Source: Bordetella parapertussis
GTDB lineage: Bacteria > Pseudomonadota > Gammaproteobacteria > Burkholderiales > Burkholderiaceae_C
Direction of reading: 5' to 3'
NCBI GenBank assembly: GCA_945871945.1
Contig: CAMBXY010000057.1
Location: forward strand, 1-8,855
Length of the DNA: 8,855 nt
This document shows, piece after piece, positions 1 to 5,787 of this stretch. The notes below the pieces were generated by a model that worked only from the letters and a program-made list of their open reading frames with translations, searched no databases and was not told the DNA's origin. The translations under genes were made by a program, and so were the position numbers. The number at the start of each line of letters is the position of its first letter. The first letter of the stretch is position 1.

Positions 1-112
1 GATTGACAAACGTTGTTTTAACGAGTGCTTTGGGATCAACATTGAAGTTCATTTTGCGTTCGACTCTGGGTTGAAACTCGGTTGGCATCAAATTTGCATC
101 GGGTGTAGGCAT
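1..112 (-). CDS. Possible 5' end of an unidentified gene running off the left edge
   Basis: From an ATG at 112 the minus strand stays open for 37 codons to the window edge (MPTPDANLMPTEFQPRV at the N-terminus). Other in-frame ATGs lie at 88 and 52, and none has a strong ribosome binding site. The sequence lacks FlgB features such as the rod N-terminal NIANADTPGY-like motif, although flgB is the usual divergent neighbour of flgA. The region also carries the sigma-54 element proposed for flgA, so if the gene is real its true start may be 88 or 52. An open frame this short could occur by chance. A metal-dependent hydrolase is one weak possibility, but nothing visible settles it. Confidence 0.3.
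   Translation of the reverse strand, partial: MPTPDANLMPTEFQPRVERKMNFNVDPKALVKTTFVN
82..99 (+). promoter_or_regulatory. Sigma-54 (RpoN) -24/-12 promoter for flgA
   Basis: TTGGCATCAAATTTGCAT matches the sigma-54 consensus YTGGCAC-N5-TTGCA. The invariant GG (84-85) and GC (96-97) are separated by exactly 10 bases. The two differences flank the -24 box (T for C, then C for G). Transcription would start near 109, leaving a leader of about 45 bases before the preferred flgA start. Sigma-54 control of flgA is common in bacteria with FleQ/FlrA-type hierarchies, and an activator of that family lies in this window. Confidence 0.65.
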
Positions 113-143
113 GACGCTAAAACGTCAAAACTTTCACACCCTT

Positions 144-147
144 GGAG
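144..147 (+). promoter_or_regulatory. Ribosome binding site GGAG deciding the flgA start
   Basis: GGAG lies 6 bases before the TTG at 154, an ideal distance. It falls inside the longer reading frame that begins at TTG 142, so 154 is the better start. No ATG is available in the frame before the signal peptide. Confidence 0.5.
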
Positions 148-153
148 ACCATC

Positions 154-930
154 TTGCAATTGCTGTGCCGTACCTTCCAGACACTTCCCAGACCCGCCCG
201 TGGCGCCAGGGCGTTGGTAGCCGTGCTCTTGGGCAGCGTGCTCTCCCTCACCCAAGCGCAGAATGCGCCTGTCGCCGCCAGCGCTTGGCCCGTGCTGGAA
301 CTGGGTGCCAAACAATGGGTGGTTGATACGCTGAAAATCGATCCCACCTTGGTTTCCATCCTGCCCATGGACAGCCGCATCAAAATCCAAGCCTGCAACC
401 AAGACATTGTTTTTGACCAACCTTTTGGCAATAAACAAAGCGTGCGCGCCCGTTGCGCCCAACCTTTGTGGCAACACTTTGTGATGGTTCAGGTGAAAAA
501 CACCTTGGGTAACCAAATCAGCCAAGCCAGTAAAAACAGCAATGTCAGCCGCGCCGTGTGGGTCTCCACTCAGTCACTCAAGCGCGGCACCGTCTTGCAA
601 GCGGGCATGTTCAAACAAGCCGATATGCCTGTTCCTGCTTACGAAAGCCGTTTGGTGGGCGATGAGCGCGAGATGATCAATATGGAGTTGCAGCGCGATT
701 TGCCTGCCAACACCCCCCTGCGCTTGCAGGACTTGAAGTCCTCGACCTTGGTCAAACGCGGTCAACAAGTGTTGGTGGCGGTGGGCGAAGGCAAAGGTTT
801 TTTAATCACAGTTCGGGCTGAAGCCCAACAAGATGGCACTTTGGGCGACCAAATTCGCTTGAAAAACCCCGAGTCGGGCCGATTCTTGACAGCGGTAGTG
901 ACCGGCATGAACACGGCTCGCGGTTTGTAA
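154..930 (+). CDS. flgA: Flagellar P-ring assembly chaperone FlgA
   Basis: FlgA is a periplasmic chaperone that helps FlgI subunits assemble into the P-ring of the basal body. The 258-residue product has a basic N-terminus, a hydrophobic stretch at about residues 20-32 and a likely signal peptidase site after TQA (residue 35). Two cysteines (81 and 101) are placed like the disulfide pair of FlgA proteins. The C-terminal half (about 135-258) is the SAF/ChapFlgA domain, with the family features of a 'sLkrGtvL' strand, a 'lvkrGq.V' strand and a terminal 'G..I.lkNpeSgrfltavV' block. The start is a TTG: the frame opens after a stop at 118, and the GGAG at 144-147 favours TTG 154 over TTG 142. It is followed by flgM and flgN. 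A sigma-54 promoter lies just upstream. Confidence 0.93.
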   Translation: MQLLCRTFQTLPRPARGARALVAVLLGSVLSLTQAQNAPVAASAWPVLELGAKQWVVDTLKIDPTLVSILPMDSRIKIQACNQDIVFDQPFGNKQSVRARCAQPLWQHFVMVQVKNTLGNQISQASKNSNVSRAVWVSTQSLKRGTVLQAGMFKQADMPVPAYESRLVGDEREMINMELQRDLPANTPLRLQDLKSSTLVKRGQQVLVAVGEGKGFLITVRAEAQQDGTLGDQIRLKNPESGRFLTAVVTGMNTARGL

Positions 931-983
931 TGAGTACAAAATGATTCTTTTAAAATTTTGTCCATTTTTTTGTTGTACAGCCC

Positions 984-1010
984 TCAAGTCTCAAGATTTG
1001 GGGTCGATAC
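984..1010 (+). promoter_or_regulatory. Sigma-28 (FliA) promoter for flgM-flgN
   Basis: TCAAGTCT (984-991), an 11-base spacer and GTCGATAC (1003-1010) match the flagellar sigma-28 consensus TAAAGTTT-N11-GCCGATAA at 12 of 16 positions with exact spacing. Transcription would start near 1017, about 45 bases before flgM. A sigma-28 promoter for the anti-sigma-28 gene fits the known feedback loop. Confidence 0.7.
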
Positions 1011-1061
1011 TTCCATCGTGTAGCTTTAGATAAACTCCACATTCTTTCTTAAGGAATCATC

Positions 1062-1373
1062 ATGTCTGACCCTGTTTCAAATAACGCCAGAATTGCCAGC
1101 AATGCAGCATCGCGCGCATCTTTGGAAAAGCTAGAAAGCAAATCCAAAGCTGTCAAAAGCGCACCTGCTCCTGAAGCCAAGGCTGCGCCCGCGCCAGCAC
1201 CTCAAAATGCTGACACCGTCAACCTGAGCAAGGTCGCTGAACGCATCAAAGATGCACCTGACTTTGACCGCGCCAAAGTTGAAGCGATCAAAACTGCGCT
1301 GCGCGAAGGCAACTACCCGATCAATCCCCGCCGCATCGCTGAAAACTTTGTCGCGTTGGAAAAAATGATCTGA
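1062..1373 (+). CDS. flgM: Anti-sigma-28 factor FlgM
   Basis: FlgM binds and holds sigma-28 (FliA) inactive until the hook-basal body is complete. It is then exported through the flagellar apparatus, which releases late-gene transcription. The 103-residue protein has a disordered, Ala/Pro/Lys-rich N-terminal half (residues about 30-48) and the conserved sigma-binding C-terminal domain (about 51-103). That domain shows DTVNLSKVAERI, then FDRAKVEAIKTALREGNY, INPRRIAENF and a final LEKM. The length is typical. AAGGA (1051-1055) is 6 bases before the ATG. The gene stands 131 bases after flgA with its own sigma-28 promoter, and is 19 bases from flgN, so flgMN are co-transcribed. Confidence 0.95.
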   Translation: MSDPVSNNARIASNAASRASLEKLESKSKAVKSAPAPEAKAAPAPAPQNADTVNLSKVAERIKDAPDFDRAKVEAIKTALREGNYPINPRRIAENFVALEKMI

Positions 1374-1392
1374 TCACCCCAAGGACTTTTCC

Positions 1393-1815
1393 ATGAATGC
1401 ACAAGCCCTTCTTGAAGCACCCCAAGCCGTGCCTTACGCCGATGTGCAGTTAGACCGCTTGACGGACTTGCTCGACGAGGAATTCAATGCACTCAAAGAA
1501 CAAGACTTGGATGCTTTTGAAGAACTGCTGAATGAGAAAAACCATATCTTGGCCGATCTCAGTCAACTCACCGGCGTGCGCCAACCCGAAGACGCCGACC
1601 GTCTCGGCCCCGAATGGACACCCTTTCGCCAACGCATGGTGACTTGCCGCGATATGCACAGACGCAATGAAATTTTAATTTTGCGCAAACTCGACGCCAT
1701 CCGTGGCGCCTTGGAAAGCTTGAATGTGAACGACCCCACCAGCCCGGTAGAGGTATATGACCGACTCGGTCAAATTAAACGCCTCAAACGCATGCGCGGC
1801 TATAACGAGGCTTGA
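1393..1815 (+). CDS. flgN: Flagellar export chaperone FlgN
   Basis: FlgN is a cytoplasmic chaperone for the hook-filament junction proteins FlgK and FlgL, delivering them to the export gate. The 140-residue product is nearly all charged helix, as in the FlgN family. It has an N-terminal helix with 'LLDEEFNALKEQDLDAFEELLNEK' character (residues 26-49), a middle helix with 'RDMHRRNEILIL' (86-97) and a basic tail 'GQIKRLKRMRGY' (126-137). AAGGA at 1381-1385 precedes the ATG by 7 bases. The position right behind flgM supports the call, since family identity is weak at the sequence level. Its last 16 bases overlap tail to tail with the fhlB-like gene. Confidence 0.88.
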   Translation: MNAQALLEAPQAVPYADVQLDRLTDLLDEEFNALKEQDLDAFEELLNEKNHILADLSQLTGVRQPEDADRLGPEWTPFRQRMVTCRDMHRRNEILILRKLDAIRGALESLNVNDPTSPVEVYDRLGQIKRLKRMRGYNEA

Positions 1816-2120
1816 TCATCCGCTTTTGCAGCCGGTGCCTCAGGCTCTGCCTTGGCTTCGTCCCCAGGCTGCATGCCTTTTAACCAATAGACCCAAGACA
1901 AAATCACCGCCACAGCGGTGTACATGTCTTGCGTGATTTCTTCCCCCACATCGAGCCGACTCAAGAGCGCCAACAGCTGCGGATCTTCGGCCACATAAAT
2001 GCCTTGGCGCTTGGCCTCGGTGATGATGCGCAACGCCAATTCCTCTTGGCCTTTGGCCACCACGCGGGGGGTTTTTTGTTTGCCGTACTCAAGGGCAACA
2101 GCTTCAAAAGGCGCTTTCAT
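1800..2120 (-). CDS. fhlB: Stand-alone FlhB C-terminal-domain protein (FhlB/EscU-YscU-HrcU family)
   Basis: This 106-residue protein corresponds to the cytoplasmic C-terminal domain of FlhB, the export switch protein that moves substrate choice from hook to filament components. Residues 7-82 (AVALEYGKQKTPRVVAKG, then LALRI, ITQDMYTAVAVILSWVYWLKG) follow FlhB closely. The membrane domain is absent. The protein begins almost exactly where FlhB is self-cleaved: residues 3-6 (APFE) stand in place of the NPTH site just before the AVAL strand, so autocleavage is not possible. The tail (83-106) is acidic and Ala/Glu-rich. It lies 4 bases after fliK, with an AAGG-type binding site inside the end of fliK, so it is probably translationally coupled. 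Its exact role is not known to me. Confidence 0.85.
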   Translation of the reverse strand: MKAPFEAVALEYGKQKTPRVVAKGQEELALRIITEAKRQGIYVAEDPQLLALLSRLDVGEEITQDMYTAVAVILSWVYWLKGMQPGDEAKAEPEAPAAKADDQASL

Positions 2121-2124
2121 AGTT

Positions 2125-3270
2125 TCACGCCCTTAAATCGATGACCGATCCACGCGTACCCGAGGACTCGCCCACCCGCGCCAGTGGACGCGGGGCGTTG
2201 AAAATTTGAAACGACTGCAACTGCAAGCCCGCCGCGCCCAACTCTAGGCCCAACTCGCCCGAGCGTTCTTTCGCCAAATGCGCCACTTCGCCGCGCAAAG
2301 CCCACATCACCAAATCCACATCGCTGCCTTTGGAGATTTGGGTATTCAGCCACACCTCACCCAAGACGCGGCTGCGCGAATGGATGTCCACACTCAAGGG
2401 CGGTTCTTCTTGGCCTTTTTTGCGCGGGGGACGCTGAAAATGCAAATCAACCGGATCGGCGTCGACGAACGGCAAGATGACATGCAAAGAGAGCTCGCCT
2501 TGCTGCATTTTTTGCGCACTCTGGGCTTGGGCGGCCTCGAATTCGCCGCTGGCATCTTGTAATTGGCGCAAGCTGTCTTTGTCCACCGGCTTTACCGAGG
2601 CTTCGCTGAGCAAACCCAATAAATTCTTCAGCAGTGTTTTGGGGTCATCCGCGCCCTCTTGGCCTTGCAACAACATACTTTCGATGCTGCGCGACTGACC
2701 CAACACGGCTTTACGCAACATGCTGGGGTTCATTTGCGCCAAAGAATTGCGTTGCTGCAGTAGACGTTGCAGCCAAGGGCCGAGCTCGGTTTGGGTGATC
2801 CAACTGCCTTGCGCCACATCACTCATTAATTTTGAAAAAGCGGCAAATCCAGGCGGCTGCATCAGCAGCATGCCCACGCGGTTGGACTGGGGCTCTAGGG
2901 CCGCCACATCGGTGGGCCGTGCCAGTGGGGTCTGCACACCAAACAACTGGTTCACCGGAGTTGCCGTTGTCGCAGGGGCTTGACCATTGGGGTGGGCTTG
3001 AATCAAAAAACCCCAACTGCCGGCGTTATGGCTGACGCGTAAAAAAGGTTTGTCGCCGTCTTTGAGCACCCAGCCATTGGGCAATTCAAAAAAGAAATCT
3101 TTTACCCACAGTCGCACTCTTTGGTCGCGCACCTCGACATTGGCTTGGACGATTTGCCCGTCCCGCAGTCCCAATTGCTGTGCCACCGGCGTTTGTACCC
3201 AGAGAGAGCGGTTTTCTACTTGGACAGGCCCTGTCCGGCTGGCAGCATTCACAAGTTCGGGACCGAGCAT
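2125..3270 (-). CDS. fliK: Flagellar hook-length control protein, FliK-like
   Basis: FliK measures hook length and triggers the export switch through FlhB. This 381-residue protein has the C-terminal Flg_hook-type domain at about residues 258-358. The visible blocks are 'ELSLHVILPFVDADPVDLHF', a strand 'LSVDIHSRSRVLGEVWLNT' and 'LELGAAGLQLQSFQIF'. The N-terminal third (1-95) is a beta-rich region with 'LRDGQIVQANVEVRDQRVRLWVK', and the middle is Gln/Leu-rich helix. AAGGA lies 8 bases before the ATG. It sits 39 bases after the LysM gene and is directly coupled to the FhlB-like gene, the natural partner of a FliK C-terminal domain. In many Burkholderiales the main fliK sits with fliEFGHIJ, so this may be a second, divergent paralog. 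Confidence 0.8.
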   Translation of the reverse strand: MLGPELVNAASRTGPVQVENRSLWVQTPVAQQLGLRDGQIVQANVEVRDQRVRLWVKDFFFELPNGWVLKDGDKPFLRVSHNAGSWGFLIQAHPNGQAPATTATPVNQLFGVQTPLARPTDVAALEPQSNRVGMLLMQPPGFAAFSKLMSDVAQGSWITQTELGPWLQRLLQQRNSLAQMNPSMLRKAVLGQSRSIESMLLQGQEGADDPKTLLKNLLGLLSEASVKPVDKDSLRQLQDASGEFEAAQAQSAQKMQQGELSLHVILPFVDADPVDLHFQRPPRKKGQEEPPLSVDIHSRSRVLGEVWLNTQISKGSDVDLVMWALRGEVAHLAKERSGELGLELGAAGLQLQSFQIFNAPRPLARVGESSGTRGSVIDLRA

Positions 3271-3309
3271 CTGGCAAGTCCTTGGACGCCATTCAAGGCG
3301 CAGCAGGTA

Positions 3310-3948
3310 TCAGGGGTAGCGCACCCAGTTGCGTTTATTGGGTTCTACCAGAGCTTGAACATTGCCCGCTTGGTGTGAGGCCGCCCCGCCCACCGGTGCA
3401 GGCAAGGGGTTGGCTGGCAGGGTATTGGGTTTTGCTTGGGCGTTGGCGTTAGAGGCCGCGCTGGGCATGAGTTTTTGGATCAACTCGGTTTGGTCAGCCA
3501 AGTTCAGCACAGTGCCGGGTTGCAATTTTTTCGAATTAGGTTTGATGAAAACATTCGGGTTGTTGACCACCACCCAGTCGCGCAACACGTCGGGCTTCAA
3601 GGGGCTGTTGGCATAGTATTTTCTAACCACTTTTTCTAAGGTGTCGCCCGCCATAACCGTGTGGGTCTTCCATACGGGTGCAGCCATGTCTTCGACCACC
3701 GGCTTGGTCGCCGCGACCACTGGGGTGACCACGGCAGAAGACGACCCAGGAACCATGTCTTGAATATCGGCCTTGGCCAGTTTGATGGACTTGGCCATGG
3801 GCTTTTTGGCCGATGGGGTGTCAGCGGGCATCAGCTCTTTGGGCAACTCCAAAGGTGCTTGACGGGGCGTCTCGGCAGCACCGGCTGCAGCCATCAGCAC
3901 AAAGGAGAAAAACACACTGCTGAAAAGATGTTGTGGGAAAGCAAACAT
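3310..3948 (-). CDS. Secreted FimV-type LysM-domain protein of the flagellar operon
   Basis: The 212-residue product has a hydrophobic N-terminus with a likely signal peptidase site after AAAGAA (residue 25). A Pro/Ala/Lys-rich spacer follows (26-90), then one LysM domain (about 94-152) and a Pro/Ala/Asn-rich tail. The domain begins with HTVMAGDTLEKVV and ends with 'NPNVFIKPNSKKLQPGTVLNL', the long form of LysM found in FimV-like proteins rather than the short hydrolase form. LysM domains bind peptidoglycan, so the protein is probably periplasmic and may anchor the neighbouring FlgP/FlgT-like ring to the cell wall; that is inference. The start is ATG 3948, because AGGAG (3958-3962) is 9 bases away; the in-frame TTG at 3954 is too close to it. 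I know no gene name. Confidence 0.8.
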   Translation of the reverse strand: MFAFPQHLFSSVFFSFVLMAAAGAAETPRQAPLELPKELMPADTPSAKKPMAKSIKLAKADIQDMVPGSSSAVVTPVVAATKPVVEDMAAPVWKTHTVMAGDTLEKVVRKYYANSPLKPDVLRDWVVVNNPNVFIKPNSKKLQPGTVLNLADQTELIQKLMPSAASNANAQAKPNTLPANPLPAPVGGAASHQAGNVQALVEPNKRNWVRYP

Positions 3949-3967
3949 GGTCAATCACTCCTGAGAT

Positions 3968-5041
3968 TCAAGGCGTATGTGCAATGGCGACCCATTGCGC
4001 ATTGGCGGGAAATTTTGAACCCGCGCTGAGCTTGAGTTCCGCATAATAATCGCTAACAGAGACCACCTCGGCCATGGCCAAACGTTCTAAAGCGCGGGGC
4101 TCCAAAGCTCTGAGAGGCAGTTTTTGTCGATCTGCCAGCACCATTTGGGTTCCTACGCGAATACCGCTGGCAGCGCCGCCGGCAATGCGCACGCTGCCGG
4201 CGTAAACATTCAGCACTTGGAACTGCGGCACTTTACAAGACAGCACTTTTTCCATGCCTTCTTGAAATTTTTGAATGCTGGCTTGGATTTGCGACATCAC
4301 CACGGGGGCCAAGGGCTTGGACTCAATGCCCACGGTGCGCGGCACATCGATGCTGATTTGCTGCGAACCGCGGTAGGCGGGGTCTTGACCCGCACCACGG
4401 CCCATCAATTCCCAGGTGACGTCATACACATTGGAAGCGTAAAAAGAGTCAGCGCTGGCCGACACTCGGACACGCAACACCCAAGGCACGTGCTGCTCAC
4501 CCTGCCCGACCAGCAACTGCTCATAGCCGTCGGCGGGGAGTTTTCGCTCGCTCACACGCCAGTTCTTGGCATGGTGCGAGGCGCTGAATGTTTGTTGGCG
4601 AAATTGCTGGCTGATCAATTGCGCTTCATAGCGACGTTGCGCAGACATGGGTCCGTCGTAGCGCACCACCCAGTTGAGTTGATGCCAGACGCCGCCGTCA
4701 ACCGCAGGGGACACGCAGGCAGCTGCCAAAGCAGTTTTGCCATCGAGTTGCATGCCGGTGGCTGTGGGCTGGCGGTCCATGTCGCGACCATAGGCCATGA
4801 TACGCACGCCGCGCACTTCCATGCCGGTGACAAAACTGCTGCTTTCTTGCAACGCGCCGTTGCCGTCTACCCATTGAGTAGCCCGCACTTGGGTGGGCCC
4901 CTCTAAGGCGCGCTGAACCAAGGACTGGCGAATCGCCTCCAAGCGCTCTTCAGCCGTCAGCGACTGGGCGGTGACTGGTGAGAGCAGGCCGCTGCTTAAA
5001 GCCAAGGCGGTAACAGCAAAGCAAAACGAAGGTGAGCGCAT
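3968..5041 (-). CDS. flgT: FlgT-like periplasmic flagellar assembly protein (H-ring component)
   Basis: In Vibrio, FlgT is a periplasmic protein of the H-ring around the L and P rings. It is needed for ring and stator assembly. This 357-residue product has a signal peptide with likely cleavage after SPVTA (residue 25) and an N-terminal alpha/beta region starting with AEERLEAIRQSLVQRALEG. The middle domain includes 'WHQLNWVVRYDG' and 'RRYEAQLISQQF', and the C-terminal domain (about 275-357) includes LNVYAGSVRIAGGAASGIRVGT and 'AEVVSVSDYYAELKL', which is FlgT-C-like. Mature cysteines 109 and 269 might form a disulfide. ATG 5041 is preferred over TTG 5050. It lies 24 bases after the FlgP-like gene and 19 before the LysM gene. 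Similarity is at family level, and the FlgP neighbour strengthens the call. Confidence 0.75.
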   Translation of the reverse strand: MRSPSFCFAVTALALSSGLLSPVTAQSLTAEERLEAIRQSLVQRALEGPTQVRATQWVDGNGALQESSSFVTGMEVRGVRIMAYGRDMDRQPTATGMQLDGKTALAAACVSPAVDGGVWHQLNWVVRYDGPMSAQRRYEAQLISQQFRQQTFSASHHAKNWRVSERKLPADGYEQLLVGQGEQHVPWVLRVRVSASADSFYASNVYDVTWELMGRGAGQDPAYRGSQQISIDVPRTVGIESKPLAPVVMSQIQASIQKFQEGMEKVLSCKVPQFQVLNVYAGSVRIAGGAASGIRVGTQMVLADRQKLPLRALEPRALERLAMAEVVSVSDYYAELKLSAGSKFPANAQWVAIAHTP

Positions 5042-5065
5042 GGCAGTCAATTCTTTGAATGTGAA

Positions 5066-5608
5066 TTAACGGCGTGCGGCGATTTGGGTCAAGTACAGGG
5101 TGCGCAAGTCTTGCACCGCATTGCGGTCCAACGACAAAGTGGTCTCGTAAGTGTCGTCACCGATGGGGGTGATGCTGACCAAATTGGCACCATAGATGAC
5201 GCCTTCCACACGAGCGCGGAAAGTGTCATTCATCACAGTCATGTCAGCCACCGTGGTGCTGGCGTCCATTTGTTGGCCATACACCTGTTCGGTCAAGGCG
5301 CGGTAAGCATCGAGCTTGGACGCACGAATGGCCAACAAACGTTGTTGGGCGGGGTTTTTGTGGTTTTGAATACTGATCACTGCATAGCCTGTTGCCACAA
5401 AGGTTTCGCGCTTTTCCATCATCGGGGTGATCATGGTGACGGGGGAAGGCTCGGGGGCAACCACGGGGGCTACGCGGGGGGCTTGCGCACCGGCAGGCGC
5501 GCCAATGGCCACCACAGGTGCATTCGCTGGGGCAGTCAAACTGTGAATGGTTTCGCAAGCAGTCAAGCCAGACAGTGCGCTAACAGCAAGAGCAATTCGG
5601 TAGATCAT
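5066..5608 (-). CDS. flgP: FlgP-like outer-membrane lipoprotein (LPP20 family)
   Basis: FlgP is an outer-membrane lipoprotein that forms part of the H-ring in Vibrio and the basal disk in Campylobacter. The 180-residue product begins MIYRIALAVSALSGLTAC: a lipoprotein signal with lipobox LTAC, lipid-bearing Cys18 and Glu at +2, which predicts outer-membrane sorting. A flexible Ala/Pro/Val linker (24-60) is followed by the LPP20 fold (about 68-162), with 'GYAVISIQ', 'LLAIRASKLDAYRALTEQVYG', 'ARVEGVIYGANLV' and 'TYETTLSLD'. The start is fixed by AGAGGA (5616-5621), 7 bases before ATG 5608; an upstream in-frame start at 5656 would add 16 residues that spoil the signal peptide. It is first in the operon, behind a sigma-28 promoter. 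Confidence 0.85.
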   Translation of the reverse strand: MIYRIALAVSALSGLTACETIHSLTAPANAPVVAIGAPAGAQAPRVAPVVAPEPSPVTMITPMMEKRETFVATGYAVISIQNHKNPAQQRLLAIRASKLDAYRALTEQVYGQQMDASTTVADMTVMNDTFRARVEGVIYGANLVSITPIGDDTYETTLSLDRNAVQDLRTLYLTQIAARR

Positions 5609-5615
5609 GGCAATT

Positions 5616-5621
5616 TCCTCT
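5616..5621 (-). promoter_or_regulatory. Ribosome binding site AGAGGA deciding the flgP start
   Basis: AGAGGA on the minus strand is 7 bases before ATG 5608. It selects the start that gives a clean lipoprotein signal peptide and excludes the longer frame opening at 5656. Confidence 0.75.
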
Positions 5622-5632
5622 TTAGGGGGAGT

Positions 5633-5662
5633 CAGCCGTGTGTGGCACATCCTCACACGCTG
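5633..5662 (-). promoter_or_regulatory. Stem-loop in the 5' leader of the flgP operon
   Basis: On the minus strand CAGCGTGTG (5654-5662) can pair with CACACGGCTG (5633-5642), giving 9 base pairs with one bulged base and an 11-base loop. It lies between the predicted transcription start (near 5678) and the ribosome binding site, ending 11 bases from it, so it could shape leader stability or translation. There is no T run, so it is not a terminator. It could instead be an operator dyad or chance. Confidence 0.35.
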
Positions 5663-5684
5663 TCTTCAATCGGGTACAAGCTAT

Positions 5685-5711
5685 GAATCGGCGCACAGCG
5701 GCGCTTCTTTA
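5685..5711 (-). promoter_or_regulatory. Sigma-28 (FliA) promoter for the flgP-flgT-lysM-fliK-fhlB operon
   Basis: Read on the minus strand, TAAAGAAG (5711-5704), an exact 11-base spacer (5703-5693) and GCCGATTC (5692-5685) match the flagellar sigma-28 pattern TAAAG...GCCGAT. The core TAAA-N15-GCCGAT is perfect. Transcription would start near 5678, about 70 bases before flgP. No other promoter is evident between the five genes, which are spaced 4 to 39 bases apart. Confidence 0.78.
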
Positions 5712-5787
5712 AAATCTTTCTTTGGTTGGGGTGGAATACTTTTGACGACTTGCCGTATTTGACCCGCTGGTCACAATACCTACAAGC

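Noticed and set aside
112..127. Small dyad TGACG-CTAAAA-CGTCA at the start of the flgA leader
   Set aside because: Five-base arms are too short to support an operator or structured leader.
936..971. AT-rich hairpin ACAAAAT/ATTTTGT followed by a T run after flgA
   Set aside because: The stem has one G-C pair in seven and a 12-base loop, too weak to call a terminator, though flgA transcription might end here.
4124..4906. Long open frame of 260 codons on the + strand opposite flgT
   Set aside because: It is rich in His, Ala and Gly as expected for an antisense shadow, has no signal or domain, and the minus strand encodes a convincing secreted protein.
5643..5660. TGGCAC motif resembling the -24 box of a sigma-54 promoter near flgP
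   Set aside because: The bases 10 positions after GG are CA rather than GC and there is no TTGC box.
5084..5686. Open frame of 200 codons on the + strand opposite flgP
   Set aside because: Shadow of the FlgP-like gene; His/Gly-rich with no recognisable motif.
5742..5786. TTGAC boxes upstream of the activator as possible sigma-70 promoter
   Set aside because: No acceptable -10 box lies 16-18 bases downstream with a start point before the ATG.
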